The notes under the pieces are model-generated. The model was not told the origin of the DNA. It searched no databases and worked only from the letters and a program-made list of their open reading frames with translations. Position numbers and translations under genes: made by a program. DNA of 64,000 bases from Hypericum androsaemum (taxonomy: Eukaryota > Streptophyta > Magnoliopsida > Malpighiales > Hypericaceae), in contig OZ023198.1 of the NCBI GenBank assembly GCA_963995505.1, positions 6,658,558 to 6,722,557 on the forward strand, read 5' to 3'. Below, one piece after another: positions 1 to 12,345 of the stretch; the first letter of the stretch is position 1; each line of letters opens with the position of its first letter.

Positions 1-1109
1 TGCCTTTTCATTCCTTTTCCATGCCTTTTCTTGCCTTTTCATGCCTTTTCTTGCCTTTTCCTTGCCTTTTCTTGCCTTTTCTTGCATTATCTTGCTTATT
101 TATTACTTATCTTGCCTTTTCTTGCCTTTTTTTTCCTTTTCTTTCATTGTCTTGTCTTTTCCTTGCCTTTTGCTTTCCTTTTCTTTCCCTATCTGGTCTT
201 TTCCTGCCTTTTCCAGCCTTTTCTTGCCTTATCTTGCCTTTTCTTGCATTATCTTTCTTTTTTATTAATTATCTAGCCTTTTCCTGCCTTTCGATGCCTT
301 TTTTTACCTTTTCTATCCTTTTCTTGCCTTTTCATGCGATTTCCTTCCATTTTCTTACCTTTTCTTTTCTTATCTTACCTTATCTTGCCTTTTCTTGCCT
401 TTTCATTCCTTTCCTTTTCTTTCTTTTTCTTGCATGTTCTTGCTTTTTCATACCTTTTCTTGCCTTTTCATTCCTTATTTTGCCTTTTCTTGCCTTTTCC
501 TTGCCTTTTCTTGCCTTATCTTTCCTTTTTCTTGCCTCTTCTTGCTTTTTCATGCCTTTTCCATGCCTTTCATGCCTTTACTTTCCTTGTCTTGCTTGAT
601 CTTGCCTTTTCTTGCCTTTTCTTAAAAGATCTTTCCTTTTCTTTCCTTTTTCTTGCCTCTTCATGCTTTTTCATGCCTTTTCTTGCCTTATCTTTCTTTT
701 TCGTTCCTTTTCTTGCATGTTCTTGCCTTATCCTTCCTTTTCTTGCATGTTCTTGCCTTTTCATGCCTTTTCTTGCCTTTTCCTTGCTTTTTCCTTGCCT
801 TTTCCATGCCTTTCATGAGTTTAATTTCCTTGTCTTGCTTGTTCTTGCCTTTTCTTGCATGATCTTTCCTTATCTTTCCTTTTTCTTGCCTCTTCTTGCT
901 TTTTCTTGCCTTTTCTTGCCTTATCTTTCCTTTTCGTTCCTTTTCTTGCATGCTCTTGCCTTATCCTTCCTTTTCTTGCATATTCTTGCCTTATCTTGCA
1001 TTTTCATGTCTTTTCTTGCCTTATCTTGCCTTTTCCTTGCCTTTTCTTGCCTTTTCCTTGCCTTTTCTTGCCTTATCTTGCCTTTTCTTGCCTTTTCTTG
1101 CCTTATCTT

Positions 1110-3400
1110 GCCTTTTCTTTCCCTTTCTCGCCTTTTCTTGCATTTTCTTCCCTTATCTTTTCTTTTCTTGCCTTTTTATTGCTTTTCTTGCCTTATCTTT
1201 CCTTTTCTTGCCTTTTTCTTGCTATTTTTTGCCTTTTCTTGCCGTATATTTCCTTTTCTTTACTTTTCTTGCCTTTTCTTGCTTTTTCTTACCTTTTCTT
1301 GCCTTTTCCTTACCTTTTCAATGCCTTTTCTTTCCTTTTCTTACCTTTGCTTACCTTTTCCTTGCCTTTTTCTTCCCTTTTCTTTCAGTTTCTTGCTTTT
1401 TCTTGCTTTTTCATTGCCTTATCTTTCCTTTTCTCGCCTTTTCCTTGCCATTTCTTGCCTTTTCTTGCTGTATCTTTCCTTTTCTTTACTTTTCTTTCCT
1501 TTTCTTGCCTTTTCTTACCTTTTCTTGCCTTTTCCTTGCCTTTTCCATACCTTATCTTTCCTTTTCCTTCCTTTTCTATCCTTTTTCTTGCCTTTTCTTT
1601 TCGGTTCTTACAATTTCTTGCCTTTTCTTGCTTTATCTTTCCTGTTCTTGCCTTTTCTTTCATTATCTTGCCTTTTTCTTTCCTTTTTAAACCTTTTCTT
1701 GCCTTATCTTTTCTTTTCTTGCCTCATCTTTCATTTTATTTCCTTTTCATTCCTTTTCTAGCCTCTTCTTTCCTTTTCTTGCCTTTTCCTTGCCTTTTTT
1801 TTCCTTATCTTGCCTTTTCTTTGATTTTCCTTGCCTTTTCTTATCTTTTCTTGCCTTATCTTGCCTTATCTTGCATTTTCTTGCCTTTTCCTTGCCCTTT
1901 CTTTCCTTGTTTTGTCTTTTCATGCCTTTTCTCGCTTTATCTTTCCTTTTCTTTCCTTTTCATGCATTTTCCATGCCTTTTCTTGTCTTATTTTGCCTTT
2001 TCCTTGCCTTTTCTTGCCTTTTCTTGCCTTTTCTTACCTTATCTTGCACGTTCTTGCCTTATCTTTCCTTTTCATGCCTTTTCTTGCCTTATCTTTCCTT
2101 TTCTTGTCTTATCTTGCCTTTTCTTACCTTTTCTTTCCTTTTCTTATCTTTTGTTGCCTTTTTTTTCCTTTTCACACCTTTTTTTGCCTTTTCCTTCCCT
2201 TTTCTTGCCTGAATTTGCCTTTTCTTCCCTTATCTTGCCTTTTCTTTCCTCTTTTTGCCTTTTTGTGCCATTGTTTTGCTTTTTCTTACCTTATCTTGCT
2301 TTTTTTTGCCTTCTCCTTGCCTTTTCTTGCCTTATCTTGCCATTTACTTGCCTTTTCTTGCCTTATCTTGCATTTTCTTCCCTTTTCTTGCATTTTCCTT
2401 GCCTTTTCTTTCCTCTTCTTGCCTTATCTTACCTTATCTTGCCTTTTCATTCCTTTTCCTTGCCTTTTCTTGCCTTACCTTTCCTTTTCTTGCATTTTTA
2501 TTCCTTTTTCTTGCCTTATCTTTCCTTTTCATTCCTTTTCCTTTCCTTTTTTTGCCTTTTCTTTCTTTTTCTTGACTTTTCCTATTCTTTTCTTGACTTT
2601 TCTTTCCTTATCTTTTCCTTTTCTTGCCTTTTCTTGCCTTATCTTCCTTTTCTTGCCTCATCTTTCCTTTTCTTTCCTTTCCTTCCCTTTTCTTGCCTTA
2701 TCTTGCCTTTCTATTCCTTATAGTGCCTTTTCTTACCTTATCTTGCCTTTTCTTGCCTTTTCATGCCATTTCTTTCCTTTCCTTTCCTTTTCTTGCCTTT
2801 TCCATGCTTTATCTTTCCTTTTCTTGCCTTTTTCTTTGCCTTTTCTTCCCGTTTCATGCCTTTTCTCGCCTTTTCTTTCATTTTCTTGCCTTTTCACACA
2901 TTTTCCAGGCCTTTTGTTGCCTTTTGTTCCCATATCTTGCCTTTTCCTTGCCTTTTCTAACCTTATCTTGCCTTCTCTCGCCTTGTCTTTCCTTTTCTTT
3001 CATTTTTTCGCCTTTTCTTGCCTCATCTTGCCTTTTCTTACCTTATCTTTCCTTTTCTTGCCTCATCTTGCCTTTTCTTACATGTTCTTGTCTTCTCTTT
3101 CCTTTTCTTTTCTTTTCTTGCATGTTCTTGCCTTATCTTGCCTTTTCATACCTTTTCTTGCCTTATCTTTCCTTTTTTTTGCCTTTTCCATGCCTTATCT
3201 TGCCTTATCTTGCCTTTTTCTTCCATTTTCTTGCTTTTTTAGGCCTTTTCCATGCCTTTTCTTTCTTTTTCTTGCCTTTTCTTGACTTTTCCTTCCCTTT
3301 TCTTGCCTGATCTTGCATTTTCTTGCCTTATCTTGCCTTATCTTTCCTTTTCTTACCTTCTCTTGCCTTTTCTTACCATCTCTTTTTCTCTTGCCTTTTC
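1110..3400 (+). repeat. Higher-order repeat copy, paralogue of 9986-12345
   Basis: The order of decamer variants here, from CTTTCCCTTTCTCGCC near 1110 to CTCTTTTTCTCTTGCC near 3385, is repeated almost unit for unit from 9986 to about 12345. The stretch around 2641-2725 looks identical to 11592-11676. Boundaries are approximate. This shows amplification of kilobase blocks, not only of single decamers. Confidence 0.75.
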
Positions 3401-5302
3401 TTGCCTTTTCTCGCATTTTCTTACCTTTTTTTGCCTTTTTTTTCCTTATCTTGCCTTTTCATGCCTTATCTTTCCTTTTCTTGCCTTTTCTTGCCTTATT
3501 TTACTTTTTCTTGCATTTTCTTACATTTTCTTGCCTTTTCTTTCATTTTCTTACTTTTTCACACCTTTTCTTTCTTTTTCTTGCCTTTTCATTCCTTTTT
3601 TTGCCTTTTCGTGCCTTTTTTTGCCTTTTCTTACCTTATCTTGCCTTTTCCTTGCCTTTTCTTCCCTTTTCTTGCATTTCTCGTTCCTTTTCCTTGCATT
3701 TTCTTTGCTTTTCTTGACTTATCTTACCTTATCTTGCCTTTTCTTGCATTTTCATTCCTTTTCCTTCTCTTTTCTTTTCTTGCCTTACCTTTCCTTTTCT
3801 TTCCTTTTTATTCCTTTTTCTTGCCTTTTCTTACCTTATCTTTCCTTTTCTTACATTTTCATTCCTTTTCCTTTCCTTTTCTTGCCTTTTCTTTCTCGTT
3901 ATTGACTTTTCCTATTCTTTTCTTGAATTTTCTTTCCTTTGCTTGCCTTTCCTTCCCTTTTCTTGCCTTATCTTGCCTTTCTATTCCTTATAGTGCCTTT
4001 TCTTACCTTATCTTGCTTTTTCTTGCCTTTTCATGCCTTTTCTTTCCTTTCCTTGCCTTTTCTTGCCTTTTCCATGCCTTATCTTTCCTTTTCTTGGCTT
4101 TTTCTTTGCCTTTTCTTCCCTTTTTATCCCTTTTCTCGCCTTTTCTTTCATTTTCTTACAGTTTCACACATTTTCCATGCCTTTTGTTCCCTTTTGTTCT
4201 GTTATTTTGCCTTTTCCTTCCCTTTTCTAGCCTTATCTTGCCTTCTCTTGCCTTGTCTTTACTTTTCTTTCATTTTCTCACCTTTTCTTGCCTCATCTTG
4301 CCTTTTCTTGCCTTATCTTTCCTTTTTTTTCCTTTTCTTGCATTTTCTTGTCTTCTCTTTCCTTTTCTTTTCTTTTCTTGCATTTTCTTGCCTTAGCTTG
4401 CCTTATCTTGCCTTTTCATACCTTTTCTTGCCTTATCTTTCCTTTTTTTTGCATTTTTCAGGCCTTATCTTGCCTTTTCCTTTCCTTTTCTTGCTTTTTC
4501 ATGCCTTTTCCATGCCTTTTCTTTCTTTTTCTTGCCTTTTCTTGACTTTCCCTTCCCTTTTCTTGCCTGATCTTGCATTTTCTTGCCTTATCTTGCCTTA
4601 TCTTACCTTTTCTTACCTTCCCTTGCCTTTTCTTACCTTCTCTTGCCTTCTCTTGCCTTTTCTTCCCTTTTCTCGCATTTTCTTGCCTTTTTTTGCCTTT
4701 TTTTTCCTTATCTTGCCTTATCTTTCCTTTTTTTGCCTTTTCATGCCTTTGCTTGCCTTATTTTACCTTTTCTTGCATTTTCTTACATTTTCTTGCCTTT
4801 TCTTTCCTTTTCTTACCTTTTCACACCTTTTCTTTCTTTTTCTTGCCTTTTCATTCCTTTTTTTGCCTTTTCGTGCCTTTTTTTGCCTTTTCTTACCATA
4901 ACTTGCATTTTCTAACCTTTTCCTTGCCTTTTCTTCCCTTATCTTGCCTTTTCTTGCATTTTTTTGCCTTTTCCTAGCATTTTGTTTGCTTTTCTTGCCT
5001 TATCTTACCTTATCTTGCATTTTCTTGCATTTTCATTCCTTTTCCTTGTCTTTTCTTGCCTTACCTTTCCTTTTCTTGCCTTTTTATTCCTTTTTCTTGC
5101 CTTTTCTTACCTTATCTTTCCTTTTCTTACATTTTCATTCCTTTTCCTTTCCTTTTCTTGCCTTTTCTTTCTTTTTATTGACTTTTCCTATTCTTTTCTT
5201 GAATTTTCTTTCCTTTACTTGCCTTTTCCTTGTCTTTTCTTGCCTTTTCTTTCCTTTTCTTGCCTTTTCTTGCATTTTCTTGCCTTATCTTTCCTTTTCT
5301 TG

Positions 5303-5768
5303 AATGTTCTTGCCTTATCTTTCCTTTTCATGCATGTTTTTTCCTTATCTCGCCTTTTCATGCCTTATCTATCCTTTTTCTTGCCTTTTCTTGCGTTTTC
5401 CTTGCATTTTCTTGCCTTATATTATCTTTTCTTGCCTTATCTTTCCTTTTCTTTATTTTTCTTGCCTTTTCTTCCTTTATCTTGCCTTTTATTAACTTTT
5501 ATTCCCTTTTCCTTGCCTTATCTTTCCTTTTCTTGAATGTTCTTGCCCTATCTTTCCTTTTCATGCATGTTTTTTCCTTATCTCGCCTTTTCATGCCTTA
5601 TCTATCCTTTTTCTTGCCTTTTCTTGCCTTTTCCTTGCATTTTCTTGCCTTATATTATCTTTTCTTGCCTTATCTTTCCTTTTCTTTGTTTTTCTTGCCT
5701 TTTCTTCCTTTATCTTGCCTTTTATTACCTTTTATTTCCTTTTCCATGCCTTATCTTTCCTTTTCTTG
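5303..5768 (+). repeat. 233-bp tandem duplication inside the array
   Basis: The segment starting with the GAATGTTCTTGCC variant near 5302 is repeated starting near 5535, a step of about 233 bp. Both copies contain the same rare variants (CATGCATGTTTTTTCC, CTATCCTTTTTC). It is a local step of array amplification. Confidence 0.7.
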
Positions 5769-8700
5769 CATTTTCTTGCCTTTTCCTTTCCTTTTTCTTG
5801 CCTTTTCTTTCCTTTTCTCCCCTTATCTTTCCTTTTCTTGCCTTTTCTTGCCTTATTTTACCTTTTCTTGCATTTTCTTACATTTTCTTGCATTTTCTTT
5901 CCTTTTCTTACCTTTTCACACCTTTTCTTTCTTTTTCTTGCCTTTTCATTCCTTTTTTTGCCTTTTCGTGGCTTTTTTTGCCTTTTCTTACCTTATCTTG
6001 CCTTTTCCTTGCCTTTTCTTGCCTTTTCTTCCCTTATTTTGCCTTTTCTTGCATTTTTCTTGCAATTTCCTTGCATTTTCTAAGCTTTTCTTGCCTTATC
6101 TTACCTTATCATACCTTTTCTTGCATTTTCATTCCTTTTCCTTGTCTTTTCTTGCCTTACCTTTCCTTTTCTTGACTTTCTATTTCTTTTTCTTTCCTTT
6201 TCTTACCTTATCTTTCCTTTTCTTATATTTTCATTCCTTTTACTTTCCTTTTCTTGCCTTTTCTTTCTTTTTATTGACTTTTCCTATTCTTTTCTTGAAT
6301 TTTCTTTCCTTTGCTTGCCTTTCCTTCCCTTTTCTTGCCTTATCTTGCCTTTCTATTCCTTATAGTGCCTTTTCTTACCTAATCTTTCCTTTTATTGCCT
6401 TTTCATGCCATTTCTTTCCTTTCCTTGCCTTTTCTTGCCTTTTACATGCCTTATCTTTCCTTTACTTGCCTTTTTCTTTTCCTTTTCTTCCCTTTTCATG
6501 CCTTTTCACGCCTTTTCTTTCATTTTCTTTCCTTTTCACACATTTTCCATTCCTTTTGTTGCCTTTTGTTCCCTTATCTTGCCTTTTCCTTGCCATTTCT
6601 AGCCTTATCTTGCCTTCTCTTGCCTTGTCTTTCCTTTTCTTTCATTTTCTCACCTTTTCTTGCCTCATCTTGCCTTTTCTTCCCTTATCTTTCCTTTTCT
6701 TTCCTTTTCTTGCACGTAGTTGTCTTCTCTTTCCTTTCCTTTTCTTTTCTTGCATTTCTTGCAATATCTTGCCTTTTCATACCTTTTCTTGCCTTATCTT
6801 TCCTTTTTTGCCTTTTCCATGCCTTATCTTGCCTTTTTCTTGCCTTTTCTTGCTTTTTCATGCCTTTTCCATCCCTTTTCTTTCTTTTTCTTGCCTTTTC
6901 TTGACTTTTCCTTCCCTTTTCTTGCCTGATCTTGCATTTTCTTGCCTTATCTTGCCTTATATTTCCTTTTCTTTCCTTTTCTTGCCTTTTCTTACCTTCT
7001 CTAGCCTTCTCTTGCCTTTTCTCGCATTTTCTTACCTTTTCTAGCCTTTTTTTTCCTTATCTTGCCTTTTCTTGCCTTATTTTTCCTTTTCTTGCCTTTT
7101 CTTGCCTTATTTTACCTTTTCTTGCATTTTCTTACATTTTCTTGCCTTTTCTTTCCTTTTCTTACCTTTTCACACCTTTTCTTTCTTTTTCTTGCCTTTT
7201 CATTCCTTTTTTTTCTTTTTCGTGCCTTTTTTTACCTTTTCTTACCTTATCTTGCCTTTTCCTTGCCTTTTCTTGCCTTTTCTTGCATTTTTCTTACCTT
7301 TTCCTTGCATTTTCTTTGCTTTTCTTGCCTTATCTTACCTTATCTTGCCTTTTCTTGCATTTTCAATCCTTTTCCTTGTCTTTTCTTGCCTTACCTTTCC
7401 TTTTCTTGCCTTTTAATTCCTTTTTCTTGCCTTTTCTTACCTTATTTTTCCTTTTCTTACATTTTCATTCCTTTTCCTTTCCTTTTCTTGCCTTTTCTTT
7501 CTCTTTATTGACTTTTCCTATTCTTTTCTTGAATTTTCTTTCCTTTGCTTGCCTTTCCTTCCCTTTTCTTGCCTTATCTTGCCTTTCTATTCTTTATAGT
7601 GCCTTTTCTTACCTTATCTTGCTTTTTCTTGCCTTTTCATGCCTTTTCTTTCCTTTTCTTGCCTTTTCTTGCCTTTTCCATGCCTTATCTTTTCTTTTCT
7701 TTGCCTTTTCTTCCCTTTTCATCCCTTTTCTCGATTTTTCATTCATTTTCTTGCATTTTCACACATTTTCCATGCCTTTTGTTGCCTTTTGTTCTCTTAT
7801 TTTGCCTTTTCCTTCCCTTTTCTAGCCTTATCTTGCCTTCTCTTGCCTTGTCTTTCCTTTTCTTTCATTTTCTCACATTTTCTTGCCTCATCTTGCCTTT
7901 TCTTGCCTTATCTTTCCTTTTGTTGCATGTTCTTGTCTTCTCTTTCCTTTTCTTTTCTTTTCTTGCATGTTCTTGCCTTATCTTCCTTTTCATACCTTCT
8001 CTTGCCTTATGTTTCCTTTTTTTTGCCTTTTCCATGCCTTATCTTTCCTTATCTTGCCTTTTTCTTGCCTTTTCTTGCTTTTTCATGCCTTTTCCATGCC
8101 TTTTCTTTCTTTTTCTTGCCTTTTCTTGACTTTTCCTTCCCTTTTCTTGCCTGATCTTGCATTTTCTTGCCTTATCTTGCCCTATCTTTCCTTTTCTTAC
8201 CTTCTCTTGCCTTTTCTTACCTTCTCTTGCCTTCTCTTGCCTTTTCTTGCCTTTTCTCGCATTTTCTTACCTTTTTTTGCTTTTTTTCCATTTCTTGCCT
8301 TTTCTTGCCTTATCTTTCCTTTTTTTGACTTTTCTTGCCTTACTTTACCTTTTCTTGCATTTTCTTACATTTTCTTGCCTTTTCTTTCCTTTTCTTACCT
8401 TTTCACACCTTTTCTTTCTTTTTCTTGCCTTTTCATTCCTTTTTTTCCTTTTCGTGCCTTTTTTTGCCTTTTCTTACCATAACTTGCCTTTTCTTGCCTT
8501 TTCTTGCCTTTTCTTGCCTTTTCTTCCCTTATCTTACCTTATCTTGCCTTTTCTTGCATTTTCATTCCTTTTCCTTGTCTTTTCTTGCCTTACCTTTCCT
8601 TTTCTTGCCTTTTTATTCCTTTTTCTTGCCTTTTCTTACCTTATCTTTCCTTTTCTTACATTTTCATTCCTTTTCCTTTCCTTTTCTTGCCTTTTCTTTC

Positions 8701-9790
8701 TTTTTATTGACTTTTCCTATTCTTTTCTTGAATTTTCTTTCCTTTGCTTGCCTTTTCCTTATCTTTTCTTGCCTTTTCTTTCCTTTTCTTGCCTTTTCTT
8801 GTATTTTCTTGCCTTATCATTCCTTTTCTTGAATGATCTTGCCTTATCTTTCCTTTTCATGCATGTTTTTTCCTTATCTTGCCTTTTCATGCCTTTTCTT
8901 GCCTTATCTATCCTTTTTCTTGCCTTTTCTTGCCTTTTCCTTGCGTTTTCTTGCCTTATATTGTCTTTTCTTACCTTATCTTAACTTTTCTTTGTTTTTC
9001 TTGCCTTTTCTTCCCTTATCTTGCCTTTTATTACCTTTTATTCCCTTTTCCTTGCCTTTTCCATGCCTTATCTTTCCTTTTCTTGCATTTTCTTGCCTTA
9101 TCTTTCCTTTTTCTTGCCTTTTCTTGCCTTATCTTTCCTTTTCTTGCCTTTTCTTTCCTTTTATTGCCTTATTTTATCTTTTCTTGCATTTTCTTACATT
9201 TTCTTGCCTTTTCTTTTCTTTTCTTACATTTTCTTGCCTTTTCTTTTCTTTTCTTACCTTTTCACACCTTTTCTTTCTTTTTTTTGCCTTTTCATTCCTT
9301 TTTTTTCCTTTTCGTGCCTTTTTTTGCCTTTTCTTACCTTATCTTGCCTTTTCTTGCCTTTTCCTTACCTTTTCTTGCCTTTTCTTCCCTTATCTTGCCT
9401 TTTCTTGCATTTTTCTTGCCTTTTCCTTGCATTTTCTTTGCTTTTCTTGGCTTATCTTACCTTATCTTACCTTTTCTTGCATTTTCATTCCTTTTCCTTG
9501 TCTTTTCTTGCCTTACCTTTCATTTTCTTGCCTTTTTATTCCTTTTTCTTGCCTTTTCTTACCTTATCTTTCCTTTTCTTACATTTTCATTCCTTTTCCT
9601 TTCCTTTTCTTGCCTTTTCTTTCTTTTTATTGACTTTTCCTATTCTTTTCTTGAATTTTCTTTCCTTTGCTTGCGTTTCCTTTCCTTTTCTTGCCTTATC
9701 TTGCCTTTCTATTCCTTATAGTGCCTTTTCTTACCTTATCTTGCCTTTTCTTTCCTTTTATTGCCTTTTTCTTTGCCATTTCTTCCCTTT

Positions 9791-9985
9791 TTACTTCGGT
9801 ATAGAGAGGCGCTTTTAAACACTAACGAGCATGAACCACATGTACCTAGTACGGTTGTGTCTCTTTTGCAGGATTACAAGGATGTCTTTCCCGACGAGCT
9901 ACCACCTGGTTTGCCACCTATTCGTGGGATTGAACATCAAATAGACTTTGTCCCGGGAGCTACCATACCTAACCGTCCCGCATAT
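9791..9985 (+). pseudogene. Captured 195-bp Ty3/gypsy pol fragment
   Basis: This 195-bp non-satellite island matches 32514-32708 of the CRM-like element in this window without indels and with about four substitutions by eye (about 98% identity). It encodes the segment between protease and reverse transcriptase ([11 protein letters not shown] through PNRPAY) with its frame open. There are no LTRs, no primer site and no visible target-site duplication, so it did not arrive as a normal insertion. It sits exactly where the array switches to the higher-order block that also begins near 1110. This suggests filler DNA or template switching at a repaired break. It has no coding role. Confidence 0.93.
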
Positions 9986-12345
9986 TTCCTTTTCTTTCCC
10001 TTTCTCGCCTTTTCTTGCATTTTCTTCCCTTATCTTTTCTTTTCTTGCCTTTTCATTGCTTTTCTTGCCTTATCTTTCCTTTTCTTGCCTTTTCCTTGCT
10101 ATTTTTTGCCTTTTCTTGCCGTATATTTTCTTTTCTTTACTTTTCTTGCCTTTTCTTTCTTTTTCTTACCTTTTCTTGCCTTTTCCTTGCCTTTTCAATG
10201 CCTTTTCTTTCCTTTTCTTACCTTTTCTTACCTTTTCAATGCCTTTTCTTTCCTTTTCTTACCTTTTCTTACCTTTTCCTTGCCTTTTTCTTGCCTTTTC
10301 TTTCTGTTTCTTGCTTTTTCATTGCCTAATCTTTCCTTTTCTCGCCTTTTCCTTGCCATTTCTTGCCTTTTCTTGTTGTATCTTTCCTTTTCTTTACTTT
10401 TCTTGCCTTTTCTTACCTTTTCTGACCTTTTCTTGCCTTTTTCTTGCCTTTTCCATGCCTTATCTTTCCTTTTCTTTCCTTTTCTAGCCTTTTTCTTGCC
10501 TTTTCTTTCCGTTTCTTGCAATTTCTTGCCTTTTCTTGCTTTATTTTTCCTGTCTTGCCTTTTCTTTCATTATCTTGCCTTTTCCATTCCTTTTTTAACC
10601 TTTTCTAGCCTTATCTTTTCTTTTCTTGCCTCATCTTTCATTTTCTTTCCTTTTCATTTCTTTTCTAGCCTCTTCTTTCCTTTTCTTGCCTTTTCATGCC
10701 TTTTCCTTGCCTTTTTTTCCTTATCTTGCCTTTTCTTTGATTTTCCTTGCCTTTTCTTATCTTTTCTTGCCTTATCTTGCCTTATCTTGCATTTTCTTGC
10801 CTTTTCCTTGCACTTTCTTTCCTTTTTTGTCTTTTCATGCCTTTTCTCGCCTTATCTTTCCTTTTCTTGCCTTTTCATGCATTTTACATGCCTTTTCTTG
10901 TCTTATTTTGCCTTTTCCTTGCCTTATCTTGCCTTTTCTTGTCTTATCTTTCCTTTTCTTGCCTTTTCTTACCTTATCTTGCTTAATCTTGCCTTATCTT
11001 TCCTTTTCTTTCCTTTTCATGCCTTTTCTTGCCTTATCTTTCCTTTTCTTGTCGTATCTTGCCTTTTCTTACCTTTTCTTTCCTTTTCTTATCTTTTCTT
11101 GCCTTTTCTTTCCTTTTCACACCTTTTTTTGCCTTTTCCTTCCCTTTTCTTGCTTGAATTTGCCTTTTCTTCCCTTATCTTGCCTTTTCTTTCCTTTTCG
11201 TGCCATTTTTTGCTTTTTCTTACCTTATCTTGCCTTTTTTACCTTTTCCTTGCCTTTTCTTGCCTTATCTTGCCATTTCCTTGCCTTTTCTTTCCTTTTC
11301 TTGCCTTATCTTGCATTTTCTTCCCTTATCTTGCCTTTTCCTTGCCTTTTCTTTCCTCTTCTTGCCTTATCTTACCTTATCTTGCCTTTTCATTCCTTTT
11401 CCTTGCCTTTTCTTGCCTTACCTTTCCTTTTCTTGCATTTTTATTCCTTTTTCTTGCCTTATCTCTCCTTTTCTTTCCTTTTCATTCCTTTTCCTTTCCT
11501 TTTTTTGCCTTTTCTTTCTTTTTCTTTACTTTTCCTATTCTTTTCTTGACTTTTCTTTCCTTATCTTTTCCTTTTCTTGCCTTTTCTTGCCTTATCTTCC
11601 TTTTCTTGCCTCATCTTTCCTTTTCTTTCCTTTCCTTCCCTTTTCTTGCCTTATCTTGCCTTTCTATTCCTTATAGTGCCTTTTCTTACTTTATCTTTCC
11701 TTTTCTTGCCTTTTCATGCCATTTCTTTCCTTTCCTTGCCTTTTCTTTCCTTTTCCATGCCTTATCTTTCCTTTTCTTGCCTTTTTCTTTGCCTTTTCTT
11801 CTCTTTTCATGCCTTTTCTCGCCTTTTCTTTCATTTTCTTGCCTTTTCACACATTTTCCATGCCTTTTGTTGCCTTTTGTTCCCTTATCTTGCCTTTTCC
11901 TTGCCTTTTCTAGCCTTATCTTGCCTTCTCTTGCCTTGTCTTTCCTTTTCTTTCATTTTCTCGCCTTTTCTTGCCTCATCTTGCCATTTCTTGCCTTATC
12001 TTTCCTTTTCTTTCCTTTTCTTGCATGTTCTTGTCTTCTCTTTCCTTTTCTTTTCTTTTCTTGCATGTTCTTGCCTTATCTTGCCTTTTCATACCTTTTC
12101 TTGCCTTATCTTACCTTTTTTTGCCTTTTCCATGCCTTTTTCTTGCCTTTTCTTGCTTTTTCATGCCTTTTCCATGCCTTTTCTTTCTTTTTCTTGCCTT
12201 TTCTTGACTTTTCCTTTCTTTTTCTTGCCTTTTCTTGACTTTTCCTTTCCTTTTCTTGCCTAATCTTGCATTTTCTTGCCTTATCTTGCCTTATCTTTCC
12301 TTTTCTTACCTTCTCTTGCCTTTTCTTACCTTCTCTTTTTCTCTT
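9986..12345 (+). repeat. Higher-order repeat copy, paralogue of 1110-3400
   Basis: Second copy of the block described at 1110-3400. It begins immediately after the captured pol fragment, so the fragment lies on the breakpoint of this copy. The right boundary is approximate. Confidence 0.75.

Larger units (their letters stand above)
1..9790 (+). repeat. Decamer satellite array, block 1
   Basis: Continuous tandem repeat with a unit near 10 bp and consensus TTGCCTTTTC. Common variants are TTTCCTTTTC, TTACCTTTTC, TTGCCTTATC, TTGCATTTTC and ATGCCTTTTC, with 9- and 11-bp units mixed in. The + strand is almost purely pyrimidine plus one G per unit. Long hydrophobic open frames occur in all three forward frames because 10 and 3 share no factor and the consensus has no stop codon. 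Rare rearranged spots occur, for example around 620 and 812. I see no gene. The family is not one I recognise by name. Confidence 0.97.

Noticed and set aside
570..3420. Minus-strand Lys/Glu/Arg-rich frames in the array resembling coiled-coil or nuclear proteins
   Set aside because: Direct translation of the purine strand GAAAAGGCAA. They are short, broken by TTA-derived stops, and repetitive.
9761..12238. A fusion protein joining satellite peptide with pol sequence
   Set aside because: The frame runs through only because neither the satellite nor the 195-bp pol fragment has a stop in that frame. No promoter or start is evident.
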